A DNA stretch of 64,000 nucleotides from positions 186,001-250,000 of the forward strand of contig JAJXYY010000033.1 of the NCBI GenBank assembly GCA_021780315.1. The letters are read 5' to 3'. The position numbers and the translations under genes were made by a program. Under the pieces are notes generated by a model that did not search any database, had not been told where the DNA came from, and was given only the letters and a program-made list of their open reading frames with translations. Each line of letters starts with the position of its first letter. The first letter of the stretch is position 1. Shown here piece after piece: positions 15,031 through 22,618 of the stretch. This DNA comes from Acidobacteriota bacterium. GTDB taxonomy: Bacteria > Acidobacteriota > Terriglobia > Terriglobales > Acidobacteriaceae.

Positions 15031-17331
15031 TTACGCTTCAAACGCTTCCCAACGCATCTTCATGCGCTGCAGGATAGCAACACAGGCGGGCTGCTGGCGA
15101 ATGGGCGCGAGGGTATGGTCCCAGCGAGCGATCATGGGATAGTTGAGGAAGCCTTTTTCCAGCGCGTTGTCGAGCCAGACGAGGCTTTCGTCGGTTTGGC
15201 CGAGGAGCGCACAGCTTTGGGCCATGGCCCAGGAGTAGTGGGGATCTCCGAAGACCGTCTCGCGGAGGGACGGAGTGGCCAGCTCGGCGGCGGCGGCGAC
15301 GTCGTTGCGGAGGGCAGCGGCCATGAAGGCGCCGAGACTGGTGAAGAACTGATCGGGGCAGATCAGCTGCATGGCCTGGAACTGCTGAATGGCTTCGGCG
15401 TTACGGCGTGCGAGCAGTAGGACCTGGCCTCGAGACCAGAGCAGCATGGCGTTGCTGGGGTCTTCGCGAATGGCCTCGTCGAAAGATGGCAGGGCGTCCT
15501 CAAACTGACCAGCCATGAGGGCGAGCAGGCCGGGGATGAAGCGGTAGACTGGGGTTAAGGGATCGACGATGGCGATGCGGCGGCCGAGCGGCATGGCGGT
15601 TTCGGCCTTGCCGCTGAGGGCACAGATGGCACAGTACCAACTGAGGCTGTCGGAGTCGTTGGGGTTGGTGGCGATGGACTGCTTGAGTAGCCGGACGGCA
15701 CGTTGCGAGTCGCCTTCCTGGAGGCTGATGAGGCCAAGCAAACGGGTGGCGTCGGCTGAGTCTGGATCGATCTGCAATGCCTGGAAGGCACAGTCGCGGG
15801 CCTTGCCGAGATAGTCCTGATCGGTGGAGATACCGGCGTTGATGAATTGCCAGTAGACCTGACCTTTGGCGCAGAGGAGGAGGGCGTTGTTGCCGACGAG
15901 GAGTTCGCCCTGTCCGAGGTAATCGATGGCGCGGTCGAGGGCTTCGCGGGAGTAGTTGAGTATCTCCTGTTTGGCTTTGAGGTAGTACTGATAGGCGCGA
16001 ATGTCTGGGAGCGGCCGCTGGAGGAGTTGGTGATCTTCGGATGGGGTGAGGGTGACTTTGAGCGCCTGCACTACCTGGCGGGAGATGTTCTCCTGGATGG
16101 CGAAGACGTCTTCGAGGGTGCCGTTGTACTTTTCCGCCCAGAGGATTGCGTCGTCGAGCGGATCGATGAGCTGTACGGTGACGCGGATGCTGTTGGCGAT
16201 GGATTGCTGAGTTTGTCCGAGGCGGACGGTTCCGCGGAGGATGTAACGGACGTGGAGGGCTTGTGCTATCTGCTGCGGGGTTTCCTGGGTGCCTTTGAGA
16301 CGCATGGCGGAGGTGCTACAGATGGTGCGCAAGGAGCGCACGGCGGAGAGGTCGGTGATGATCTCGTCGGTGAGGCCGTCGCAGAAGTAGGAAGCCTCGG
16401 GGTTTTCGCCCATCATTGCGAAGGGTAGGACGAGGATATAGTTTTCGGCGAGGCCGATTCGGGCGGCCTCCTGGGCGGGGATGAGCAGGGTGTCCTGGGT
16501 GGCGGACTTGAGCGATTCGGTGAGCTGACGGAGTGCAGCGTGGAAGTCGTTGGCGGACTGGAAACGCCGAGTGAGGTCGCGGGAGAGCGCGCGGGCGACG
16601 ATGTCGCTGATGGCTCGGGGGAGGTCCGGCACATGCTGGTGGGGATGTTTGTGTGGCGCGTGGAGGATGGCATCGAAGACGGCGTAGGGACTATCGCCGG
16701 TGAAGGGCAGCTCGGCGGTGAGCATCTGGTAGAGGACGACACCGGAGGCCCAGAGGTCGCTGCGATGGTCGATGTCACGGCAGAGAATCTGCTCCGGCGA
16801 CATGTAGCTGATGGTGCCCATGAGCGCGCCGGTTTCGGTGAGCTCCGACCTGGAGTTGGCGGCGGTGGCCAAGCCGAAGTCGACGATCTTGAGATCGCCG
16901 TTGCGCAGGATGATCATGTTGGCGGGCTTGATGTCGCGGTGGATGACTCCGTTGGCGTGGGCGTGATCGAGGCCGGAGAGAAGCTGCGAGGCGAAGTGCA
17001 CGGCTGTATCGAGCTCCAGCCGACCGCGTGCGATGCGTGCCGCGAGGGTTTCTCCTTCGTAGTAGGCGAGGACCAGGATGATCTGGCCGTCGTCGAGTTC
17101 TTCGATAAGGTGGATGCGGCAGACGTTGGGATGATCGAGTTGGGATGCGGCGCGCGCCTCCTGCAAAAAGCGCTGCCGGGACCTGGGGTTGGCGATGATA
17201 TCGGGTGATAGGTATTTGAGGGCGACGATGCGGTCGAGGCGGAGATCGTGCGCCTTGCAGACGATGCCCATGGCTCCGGCACCGATCTGTCCGAGGATGC
17301 GGTAGTGCGCAATGGTCTGTCCCTCAAGCAT
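15031..17331 (-). CDS. Soluble Ser/Thr protein kinase with TolB-like and TPR domains
   Basis: The 766-residue protein has a complete Hanks-type kinase domain at ~10-270: glycine loop GQIGAGAMG, the Lys in IVALKYL, HRDIKPANMI, DFGLA and MSPEQ. A TolB-like N-terminal domain of the adenylate-cyclase/TPR type follows (ENYILVLPFAMMGENPEASY, YILRGTVRLG, WAEKYNGTLEDVFAIQENIS; ~290-440), then TPR-like helices to the end. No membrane helix is visible, unlike most acidobacterial kinases, so it is probably cytoplasmic. Its ATG lies inside the last codons of the upstream diiron-oxidase-like gene (8-base overlap), so the two are translationally coupled. Substrates are unknown; the context suggests control of, or work with, the peptide, oxidase and sedolisin of the same operon. 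Confidence 0.92.
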   Translation of the reverse strand: MLEGQTIAHYRILGQIGAGAMGIVCKAHDLRLDRIVALKYLSPDIIANPRSRQRFLQEARAASQLDHPNVCRIHLIEELDDGQIILVLAYYEGETLAARIARGRLELDTAVHFASQLLSGLDHAHANGVIHRDIKPANMIILRNGDLKIVDFGLATAANSRSELTETGALMGTISYMSPEQILCRDIDHRSDLWASGVVLYQMLTAELPFTGDSPYAVFDAILHAPHKHPHQHVPDLPRAISDIVARALSRDLTRRFQSANDFHAALRQLTESLKSATQDTLLIPAQEAARIGLAENYILVLPFAMMGENPEASYFCDGLTDEIITDLSAVRSLRTICSTSAMRLKGTQETPQQIAQALHVRYILRGTVRLGQTQQSIANSIRVTVQLIDPLDDAILWAEKYNGTLEDVFAIQENISRQVVQALKVTLTPSEDHQLLQRPLPDIRAYQYYLKAKQEILNYSREALDRAIDYLGQGELLVGNNALLLCAKGQVYWQFINAGISTDQDYLGKARDCAFQALQIDPDSADATRLLGLISLQEGDSQRAVRLLKQSIATNPNDSDSLSWYCAICALSGKAETAMPLGRRIAIVDPLTPVYRFIPGLLALMAGQFEDALPSFDEAIREDPSNAMLLWSRGQVLLLARRNAEAIQQFQAMQLICPDQFFTSLGAFMAAALRNDVAAAAELATPSLRETVFGDPHYSWAMAQSCALLGQTDESLVWLDNALEKGFLNYPMIARWDHTLAPIRQQPACVAILQRMKMRWEAFEA

Positions 17332-18049
17332 CAGCGGCTACCATGACGGGATAGGTGGCGGAGGATGCTGGTGCGGTTGCTGAGGAGTTCGCGGCGAGGT
17401 GATCGAGCAGGTCTGCGACAGCATCGATGGTCGCAAAGGCTTCGAGTGCGATACGGCTGGTCTGCTGCGGCGAGAGCGGCATGGAGTCGAGGGTTCGATT
17501 GAGGTCGGCGAGGTGCGCGGGATCGTCTTCGGCATGCGACCGGAGGCAACGGAAGGATTCGTGCGGCAGTTGGATGCGCTGCTGAATCTCTTCCAACTGA
17601 TGCACGAGCGGGGGCGAGCCTTCGAGGACGATGAGGTAACCGAAGACCGAGGCTGGATGGGTATGGGCGATCCAGAAGTAGCGTTCGCCGAGGAGAGAGA
17701 TGACACTGGGCAGAGGGGCGGTGGCGTAGACCTGCTGGCGGTCGATGCCCAGCGTGGCGATGTCGCGGAGCAGCCAGTCGGCGTGGTCGCGCTCTTCTTC
17801 GATGTGATGGTGCAGGTAGGTTGCGGCGATGAGAGCGACGGGGTCGTGAGGCAGTGTCGCAGCACGGGAGGCTGCGAAGGCCATGAGATCGAGGCCGCCG
17901 CATACAATGTGGTGCAGTTGAACGAGAAACGCCGGATATAAGGCTGCAAGCTGGGGGTGGTTCCAGAAACGATCGCTGGCGGCCGACAGGCGCTGATCCG
18001 CGAGGTGGATTTTGGTCCACAGGACGTCGCTGTGTGTTGTCGGTGGCAT
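17324..18049 (-). CDS. Heme-oxygenase-like (HDO/TenA-fold) diiron protein, iron-containing redox enzyme family
   Basis: From the ATG at 18049 the product is 241 residues; an ATG at 18109 is in frame but its AGGAG directly touches the codon, so the later start (GAGG ten bases upstream) is preferred. The all-helical sequence has the marks of heme-oxygenase-like diiron oxidases: LHHIVCGGLDLMAF early, then HIEEERDHADWLLRDIATLG (Glu and His ligands), and later FRCLRSHAEDDPAHLADL, an H-x3-D-x2-H type ligand set. Members of this superfamily oxidise amino acids or fatty acids or act in cofactor synthesis (PqqC, CADD); the substrate here is not known. It follows the 64-residue peptide gene and overlaps the kinase gene by 8 bases. 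Oxidative modification of the peptide is an inference from context. Confidence 0.75.
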   Translation of the reverse strand: MPPTTHSDVLWTKIHLADQRLSAASDRFWNHPQLAALYPAFLVQLHHIVCGGLDLMAFAASRAATLPHDPVALIAATYLHHHIEEERDHADWLLRDIATLGIDRQQVYATAPLPSVISLLGERYFWIAHTHPASVFGYLIVLEGSPPLVHQLEEIQQRIQLPHESFRCLRSHAEDDPAHLADLNRTLDSMPLSPQQTSRIALEAFATIDAVADLLDHLAANSSATAPASSATYPVMVAADA

Positions 18050-18145
18050 GAAAGCGAAACCTCGTGTCAACAGGTACAGGCACGGCGAAGTGAGGAAATC
18101 GACCGACATCTCCTGAGGCGATGCATACGTCGGCGTGGGATGGTC

Positions 18146-18340
18146 TCAGACGATGATGTTGGGGCGCATGTGCTCTTTGCCCGCGGGGGTTTCGCCGAGC
18201 TTGGCACGCAATTTGATGAGGACCTCGACCTCTTCCGAGGTGATGCTTTCGATCAACTTGGTGTCCTGCTCGCTAAAGTGTGCGGCCTTGAGGATGCCAG
18301 CATCTTCGAGGCGCTGTACGTTGGACTTGGATTGGGACAT
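18146..18340 (-). CDS. 64-residue peptide at the head of the oxidase/kinase/sedolisin operon, possible precursor peptide
   Basis: A small gene with GGAG nine bases before its ATG and a consensus -10 box (TATAAT) 85 bases upstream. The peptide begins MSQSKSNVQRLEDAGILKAA, continues with a charged helix (TSEEVEVLIKLRAKLGE) and ends in KEHMRPNIIV. It has no Cys, no signal peptide and no membrane helix. The leader-like helical part resembles short peptides annotated as aroma-sacti cluster proteins (pattern DAG-x-L...LT-x-EEV-x-VLI), though this is from memory and needs a search. The acidic/amphipathic N-terminal part and short hydrophobic tail fit a ribosomally made precursor whose tail is processed; it might instead be a small regulatory protein of the kinase. 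Next gene starts 97 bases downstream. Confidence 0.75.
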   Translation of the reverse strand: MSQSKSNVQRLEDAGILKAAHFSEQDTKLIESITSEEVEVLIKLRAKLGETPAGKEHMRPNIIV

Positions 18341-18424
18341 GGGTACATTCTCCAGGCAGATAGATCAGGGACGCGCTAGGGACAGAGCTCCGTACGTGTA
18401 CCTGTGACGTGCAACGGTGGGTTG

Positions 18425-18430
18425 ATTATA
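18425..18430 (-). promoter_or_regulatory. -10 box (TATAAT) of the peptide/oxidase/kinase/sedolisin operon
   Basis: On the minus strand a perfect TATAAT lies 85 bases before the peptide ATG. With 17-base spacing the -35 would be GCTACA, a weak match, which suggests an activator or another sigma factor. The leader between it and the gene contains no other ORF. Confidence 0.5.
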
Positions 18431-18689
18431 GACAGGGGCGCGAGGCTTGTAGCGACGGACCCCCGGTTAATTTAGACCGATTCAGGTGCGGGGGTGGAAA
18501 GGAGCGGACGAGGGGTTACCCGGATCTGACTTTGGGCACCTTTTCTTAGGGCCGGAGATGCGCCGATGGTAACGGGCAGACAAATGCTGGGGGCCACGGA
18601 TCGGGCTTGGTTCAAGATATGGGGGTATTGGGCGGCGGGACAGCAAGGAGGGAGGAGAGGGAATCAACGTGAGCGCTGATAGGTGCAAC
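18431..18689. other. Intergenic stretch without recognisable genes
   Basis: Between the peptide promoter and the tRNA-Ser gene no convincing ORF, repeat or terminator was seen. The open frames present have no ribosome-binding site and a proline/arginine-rich composition typical of noise. Confidence 0.5.
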
Positions 18690-18782
18690 TGGCGGAGAGT
18701 GGGGGATTCGAACCCCCGATAGAACTTTTGGTCCTATAACGGTTTAGCAAACCGCCGCCTTCAGCCACTCGGCCAACTCTCC
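18690..18782 (-). tRNA. tRNA-Ser (GCT)
   Basis: The minus-strand sequence folds as a class II tRNA of 93 bases: acceptor GGAGAGT/ACTCTCC, D arm GGCCGAGTGGCTGAAGGC, anticodon arm GGTTTGCTAAACC with anticodon GCT, a long variable arm, T arm GGGGGTTCGAATCCCCC, discriminator G and an encoded CCA. A TATAAT box lies upstream. Confidence 0.97.
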
Positions 18783-18803
18783 TGCTTTTGTTCGGCTGAG
18801 GTG

Positions 18804-18809
18804 ATTATA
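18804..18809 (-). promoter_or_regulatory. -10 box of tRNA-Ser
   Basis: TATAAT on the minus strand, 21 bases before the mature tRNA 5' end. Confidence 0.55.
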
Positions 18810-18961
18810 ACTTGTAGGTGGGAGGTGTGGGCTAAAAGTCAGGTAGATTTGTCGGAAGGGCTGGATAGGGCGGCTGGCTGGGCGTGGCGGCGGATGCTGG
18901 ATGACGCTGCCGGAGTTAAGGTGCAGGCAGGCTGGAGGGTGTATTGGGACGGGTGGCCGGA

Positions 18962-20308
18962 ATGGGTAGGGGAGTGCGGAGGATGCGGCTATTGCCGCTG
19001 ATTGCAGCGACGTACTTTATGGTGTCGGGCGGGCCGTATGGGTTGGAAGACATTATTGGCAAGGCGGGCTATGGGCGGGCGCTGCTATTGCTGCTGGCGG
19101 TGCCGCTGGTGTGGAGTTTGCCAACGTCGCTGATGGTGGGGGAGTTGGCTTCGGCGTTGCCGGAGGAGGGTGGGTATTACTGCTGGGTGCGGCGGGCACT
19201 GGGTGGCTTCTGGGGATTTCAGGAGGCGTGGCTGTCGATGGCGGCGAGTGTGTTCGACATGGCGATCTATCCGGTCATTTTTGTGCTCTACCTGGGGAGG
19301 ATCGAGCCGGCGTGGACAGCGGGGAGCCGAGCGACACTGTGGGCGCTGGCGGTGGTGGTGGTGTGCGCGCTGTGGAATCTATGGGGTGCGGCGGTGGTGG
19401 GTGAGGGATCGGTGGCGATGTTTTGCGTATTGCTGAGTCCGTTTGTGGTGCTGGTGGTGGCGGGGTTGGGGAAGGCGATGGCGGCGCGGGGAGGAGCAGA
19501 AGTTGGGGGAGTGACGGGATGGGGGGCGTTGTGGCATCCGGTGGCCGCGCCCGACATGGCTGGGGCGGTGTCGGTGGCGCTGTGGAATTACATGGGCTGG
19601 GACAATGCATCGACGGTGGCGCAGGAGGTAGAGGCGCCGCAGAGGAACTACCCGCGGGCGATGCTGACGGCTGCGGGTCTGGTGGCGCTGACGTATGTTC
19701 TGCCGCTGAGTGCGGTGGCGCTGGCGGGGATTCCGGCGGACCAGTTTTCGACGGGGGCGTGGACGGATGCGGCGCGGACGCTGGTGGGGCCGTGGCTGGC
19801 ACTGGCGGTGGTGATTGGCGGGACGATCAATGGATTTGGGATGTTCAATGCGCTGATGCTCTCGTATACGCGGGTGCCGTATGCGCTGGCGGTGGAGGGC
19901 CTGCTGCCGAAGGTGGTGGCTCGCAAGACGAAGACGGGGGTGCCTTGGGTGAGCGTGGGTTTGTGCTCGGTGGCCTGGGCGCTGGCGCTGGGGATGTCGT
20001 TTGAGCGGCTGATCTCGATCGACCTGGTGCTGTATGGAGCTGCGCTGTTGCTGGAGTTTGTGGCGCTGGTGGTGCTGCGGGTGCGCGAGCCTGGACTGGT
20101 ACGGCCGTTTCGCATACCCGGTGGAGTGTGGGTGGCGGTTGGGGTGGGGGTGTTTCCTACGCTGCTGATTGGGTTTGCGTTGTGGGCGGCGCGGAGTGAG
20201 CGGCTGGGACCGTTTTCGGCGTTGGGATTTGCGGGGGTGGTCGCGCTGGCTGGACCGGCGGTGTATTTTGTGGCGCGACAACGGCGGGGTCTGGCTGAAA
20301 CAGCCTGA
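18962..20308 (+). CDS. APC family amino acid permease
   Basis: The protein is an inner-membrane amino-acid/polyamine transporter with about twelve hydrophobic segments. The first helix LIAATYFMVSGGPYGLEDII carries the glycine-rich substrate-binding stretch of the APC superfamily; ALPEEGGYYCWVRRALGGFW and WNYMGWDNASTVAQEVE are also family-typical. The start is uncertain among in-frame ATGs at 18944, 18962 and 18983; the last has the best Shine-Dalgarno (GGGGAG eight bases upstream), while 18962 keeps a basic N-terminus; either leaves the first helix intact. It is a single gene, convergent with ppa, and the two share a hairpin terminator at 20321-20346. The substrate cannot be told from the sequence. 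Confidence 0.9.
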   Translation: MGRGVRRMRLLPLIAATYFMVSGGPYGLEDIIGKAGYGRALLLLLAVPLVWSLPTSLMVGELASALPEEGGYYCWVRRALGGFWGFQEAWLSMAASVFDMAIYPVIFVLYLGRIEPAWTAGSRATLWALAVVVVCALWNLWGAAVVGEGSVAMFCVLLSPFVVLVVAGLGKAMAARGGAEVGGVTGWGALWHPVAAPDMAGAVSVALWNYMGWDNASTVAQEVEAPQRNYPRAMLTAAGLVALTYVLPLSAVALAGIPADQFSTGAWTDAARTLVGPWLALAVVIGGTINGFGMFNALMLSYTRVPYALAVEGLLPKVVARKTKTGVPWVSVGLCSVAWALALGMSFERLISIDLVLYGAALLLEFVALVVLRVREPGLVRPFRIPGGVWVAVGVGVFPTLLIGFALWAARSERLGPFSALGFAGVVALAGPAVYFVARQRRGLAETA

Positions 20309-20320
20309 GTCAAACAACAG

Positions 20321-20346
20321 GGGGCATCGGTGTTTGCCGATGCCCC
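20321..20346. terminator. Bidirectional terminator between the permease gene and ppa
   Basis: A perfect 10-bp stem (GGGGCATCGG / CCGATGCCCC) with a 6-base loop lies 12 bases after the permease stop and 40 bases after the ppa stop on the other strand. The minus-strand side is followed by the T-rich CTGTTGTTTG. Confidence 0.75.
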
Positions 20347-20386
20347 TTGGAGGATTTGCGCTGGCTGGCAGCGTAGCGGGTGCGGG

Positions 20387-20956
20387 TTACTTGTGGGGAA
20401 CCGGCTTGGGCTGCGGGTTGGCCTTGTTATCGATGAAGCGCTGCTGGGCTTCGAGCACCTTGCTGCGTGCGAAGGAGGCATCGCGCCAGCCTTTGACTTC
20501 GACGCGCTTGCCTTCGAGGTCTTTATAGATGGCGAAAAAGTGGGTGATCTCCTTGAGCATGTGGGGATAGATCTCGGAGAAGTTCCAGACGTCCTTGTAG
20601 CGCGGGTTGCCCTTGCCGACGCAGAGGACTTTCTCGTCGCCGAGGCCCTGATCGAGCATTTCGAGGAGTCCGATGGGACGGACTTCCATAACGCATCCGG
20701 GGAAGCTGGGGGCGTCGACGAGGACCAGGCAGTCGAGGGGATCGCCGTCGTCGCCGAGGGTGCTGGGGATGAAGCCGTAGTCGCCGGGGTAGTGAACGGG
20801 CGAGTAGAGGTTGCGATCGAGGCGGAAGACGTGCAGTTCTTTGTCGTACTCGTATTTATTGATTCCTTCGTGAGGAATTTCGATGACGGCATTGATGACT
20901 TCAGGGGAGTTTTCTCCGACAGGGAGCTCCAGATAATTCGGCATAAGGGCTGGCAT
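20387..20956 (-). CDS. ppa: Inorganic pyrophosphatase (family I)
   Basis: The 189-residue protein hydrolyses pyrophosphate to phosphate in the cytosol and pulls biosynthetic reactions forward. Family I features are clear: IEIPHEGINKYEYDKE, LYSPVHYPGDYGFIP, and the metal-binding signature GDDGDPLDCLVLV with its three Asp residues, then GDEKVLCVG. Length is normal for the family. Starts at M1 or M5 (MPNYLELPVG) are both possible, with no strong ribosome-binding site for either. It is divergent from purS and convergent with the permease gene, so it forms a single-gene unit. Confidence 0.96.
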   Translation of the reverse strand: MPALMPNYLELPVGENSPEVINAVIEIPHEGINKYEYDKELHVFRLDRNLYSPVHYPGDYGFIPSTLGDDGDPLDCLVLVDAPSFPGCVMEVRPIGLLEMLDQGLGDEKVLCVGKGNPRYKDVWNFSEIYPHMLKEITHFFAIYKDLEGKRVEVKGWRDASFARSKVLEAQQRFIDNKANPQPKPVPHK

Positions 20957-21073
20957 CTCGTCTCGCTTGTAAAGGGTTATGTATCTGTTGACCAGATCTC
21001 TTGGTTACTCGAACAGAGGGGGAGGTTGAAGTGCTTTGGCCCGATGAGTTCGAGTACATCGTTCCATGTTGAC

Positions 21074-21079
21074 TATAAT
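21074..21079 (+). promoter_or_regulatory. -10 box directly before purS
   Basis: TATAAT ends only eight bases before the purS ATG at 21088, so transcription should start at or next to the start codon and the mRNA would be leaderless. No good -35 box is visible at the expected spacing. Confidence 0.5.
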
Positions 21080-21087
21080 CAGACACG

Positions 21088-21333
21088 ATGAAGGCTCATG
21101 TCTATGTCACTCTTAAGCGGACTGTGCTGGATGCCCAAGGGCAGACAGTTGCGGATGCGTTGCGCCGGATGGAATACAAGGGCGTCAACGACGTACGCCA
21201 GGGCAAGTATTTTCTGCTGACCCTGGACGACGGAATCGATGTAACTACTGCAAATGCTGAGGTTGAGCGTATTGCACGGGAAGTGCTGACGAACCCTGTG
21301 ATTGAGGAGTACACGTTTCGCATCGAGGCTTGA
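21088..21333 (+). CDS. purS: Phosphoribosylformylglycinamidine synthase subunit PurS
   Basis: An 81-residue protein with the full PurS pattern: MKAHVYVTLKRTVLDAQGQT, DVRQGKYFLLTLDD and NPVIEEYTFRIE. PurS is the small subunit that holds PurL and PurQ together in the FGAM synthase complex of purine synthesis. purL and purQ are not in this window. The -10 box only eight bases before the ATG points to a leaderless transcript, and no Shine-Dalgarno is seen. Confidence 0.93.
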   Translation: MKAHVYVTLKRTVLDAQGQTVADALRRMEYKGVNDVRQGKYFLLTLDDGIDVTTANAEVERIAREVLTNPVIEEYTFRIEA

Positions 21334-21429
21334 TGCGAGGCTACCGGGGCTGAATTGCTCCCTCAAAAGTGGCAGGCACACAGTGATGCGACAGGCGCGG
21401 TGATGACGCCGATCTGACGATTTCCGGAT

Positions 21430-21458
21430 GTTCACCCGACGCACATCCCCGGGTGAAC
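21430..21458. other. 9-bp inverted repeat upstream of hemE
   Basis: GTTCACCCG (21430-21438) and CGGGTGAAC (21450-21458) form a perfect 9-bp stem with an 11-base loop, 97 bases after purS and 60 bases before the hemE start. No T-tract follows. It could end the purS transcript or be an operator for the heme operon. Confidence 0.4.
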
Positions 21459-21517
21459 CTGCAGGATTGAGAGATTGGTCCGGTGCTAGGCTCGAAGAAG
21501 GTTCGAGGGGGAACAGT

Positions 21518-22618
21518 TTGAACGAAGTTTTAGCAGGACAGGGAGCAAGCGAGGGATCCGGCGGGAGTGCGGTGGGCAGCAGTCGATTTGTGCGTGCGTG
21601 CCTGCGGCAATCGGTCGACCGGACACCAGTGTGGTTTCTGCGGCAGGCTGGTCGGTACATGCCGGAGTATATGGCCGTGCGGAAACACCACACGCTGCTG
21701 GACATCTGCCGGACGCCGGAGGTTGCCGCGGAGGTAACGATTACGGCGGCCGAGCGTCTGGGCGTGGATGCTGCGATTATTTTTGCGGATCTGCTGCTGC
21801 CGTTTACACCGATGGGCGTGGATTTTGAGTTTCTGGCTGGCGAAGGGCCGGTGGTGCATGTTCCGATCCGCACTGCGGAGCAGGTGAAGGCGCTGCGGAC
21901 GGACCGTATTGAAGAGCTGAGCTATGTGGCTCGGTCGATCGAGAAGGTGGCGGCCCACTTTGCCCCGCCGCGTGCGGATGGCGATCAGTTGGGCATCATC
22001 GGATTTTGTGGTGCGCCGTTTACGCTGGCGAGCTACATGATTGAGGGTGGCTCGTCACGGAACTACATTGAGACCAAGAAGATGATGTACAGCGATGGTG
22101 TGGCGTGGCCATTGTTGATGGAAAAGCTGGTGACGGTGCTGGTGGGGTATGCGCAGCAGCAGGTTGAGGCTGGCGCGGACGTGATCCAGATCTTCGACAG
22201 CTGGGCTGGCGCGCTGGGAGTGACGGATTACCGGCAGTATTGTCTCGCAGCGACTACTGAGTTGGTGCGGCGGGTGCAGGCGCTGGGTGTGCCGGTGATT
22301 TATTTTGGCGTGGATACCGCTTCCCTGCTCTCGACGATGCGGGAGACGGGAGCGGATGTGATTGGGCTGGACTGGCGGGTTCCGCTGGAGGTGGGGTGGA
22401 AGTCAGTGGGGTACGGCTGCGGCGTGCAGGGGAACCTTGATCCGATCAGCCTGTTTGCTCCGCTGGAGGTGCTGAAGTCGCGGGTGACGGAGGTGCTGGA
22501 TGCGGCGGAGGGCCGAGCAGGACACATCTTCAACCTGGGCCATGGGATCGTTCCGGGTACGCCGGTAGAGAGTGTGATTCAGGTGGTGCAATGGGTGAAG
22601 GAGTACGGAGCGCGATGA
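21518..22618 (+). CDS. hemE: Uroporphyrinogen decarboxylase
   Basis: Start chosen at the TTG at 21518, which has GAGGGGGA ending five bases upstream; the frame stays open to 21428 but that extension has no ribosome-binding site and is not family-like. The 366-residue enzyme decarboxylates uroporphyrinogen III to coproporphyrinogen III. Signatures are PVWFLRQAGRYMPEY near the start, the conserved Asp in AIIFADLLLPFTPMG, IGFCGAPFTLASYMIEGG and NLGHGIVPGTP at the end. It is the first gene of hemE-hemH-hemG; its TGA overlaps the hemH ATG. Confidence 0.95.
   Translation: MNEVLAGQGASEGSGGSAVGSSRFVRACLRQSVDRTPVWFLRQAGRYMPEYMAVRKHHTLLDICRTPEVAAEVTITAAERLGVDAAIIFADLLLPFTPMGVDFEFLAGEGPVVHVPIRTAEQVKALRTDRIEELSYVARSIEKVAAHFAPPRADGDQLGIIGFCGAPFTLASYMIEGGSSRNYIETKKMMYSDGVAWPLLMEKLVTVLVGYAQQQVEAGADVIQIFDSWAGALGVTDYRQYCLAATTELVRRVQALGVPVIYFGVDTASLLSTMRETGADVIGLDWRVPLEVGWKSVGYGCGVQGNLDPISLFAPLEVLKSRVTEVLDAAEGRAGHIFNLGHGIVPGTPVESVIQVVQWVKEYGAR

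Noticed and set aside
18482..18688. 68-codon minus-strand frame between the peptide operon and tRNA-Ser
   Set aside because: No ribosome-binding site; proline/serine-rich composition with no resemblance to a known family; it is not a second precursor peptide.
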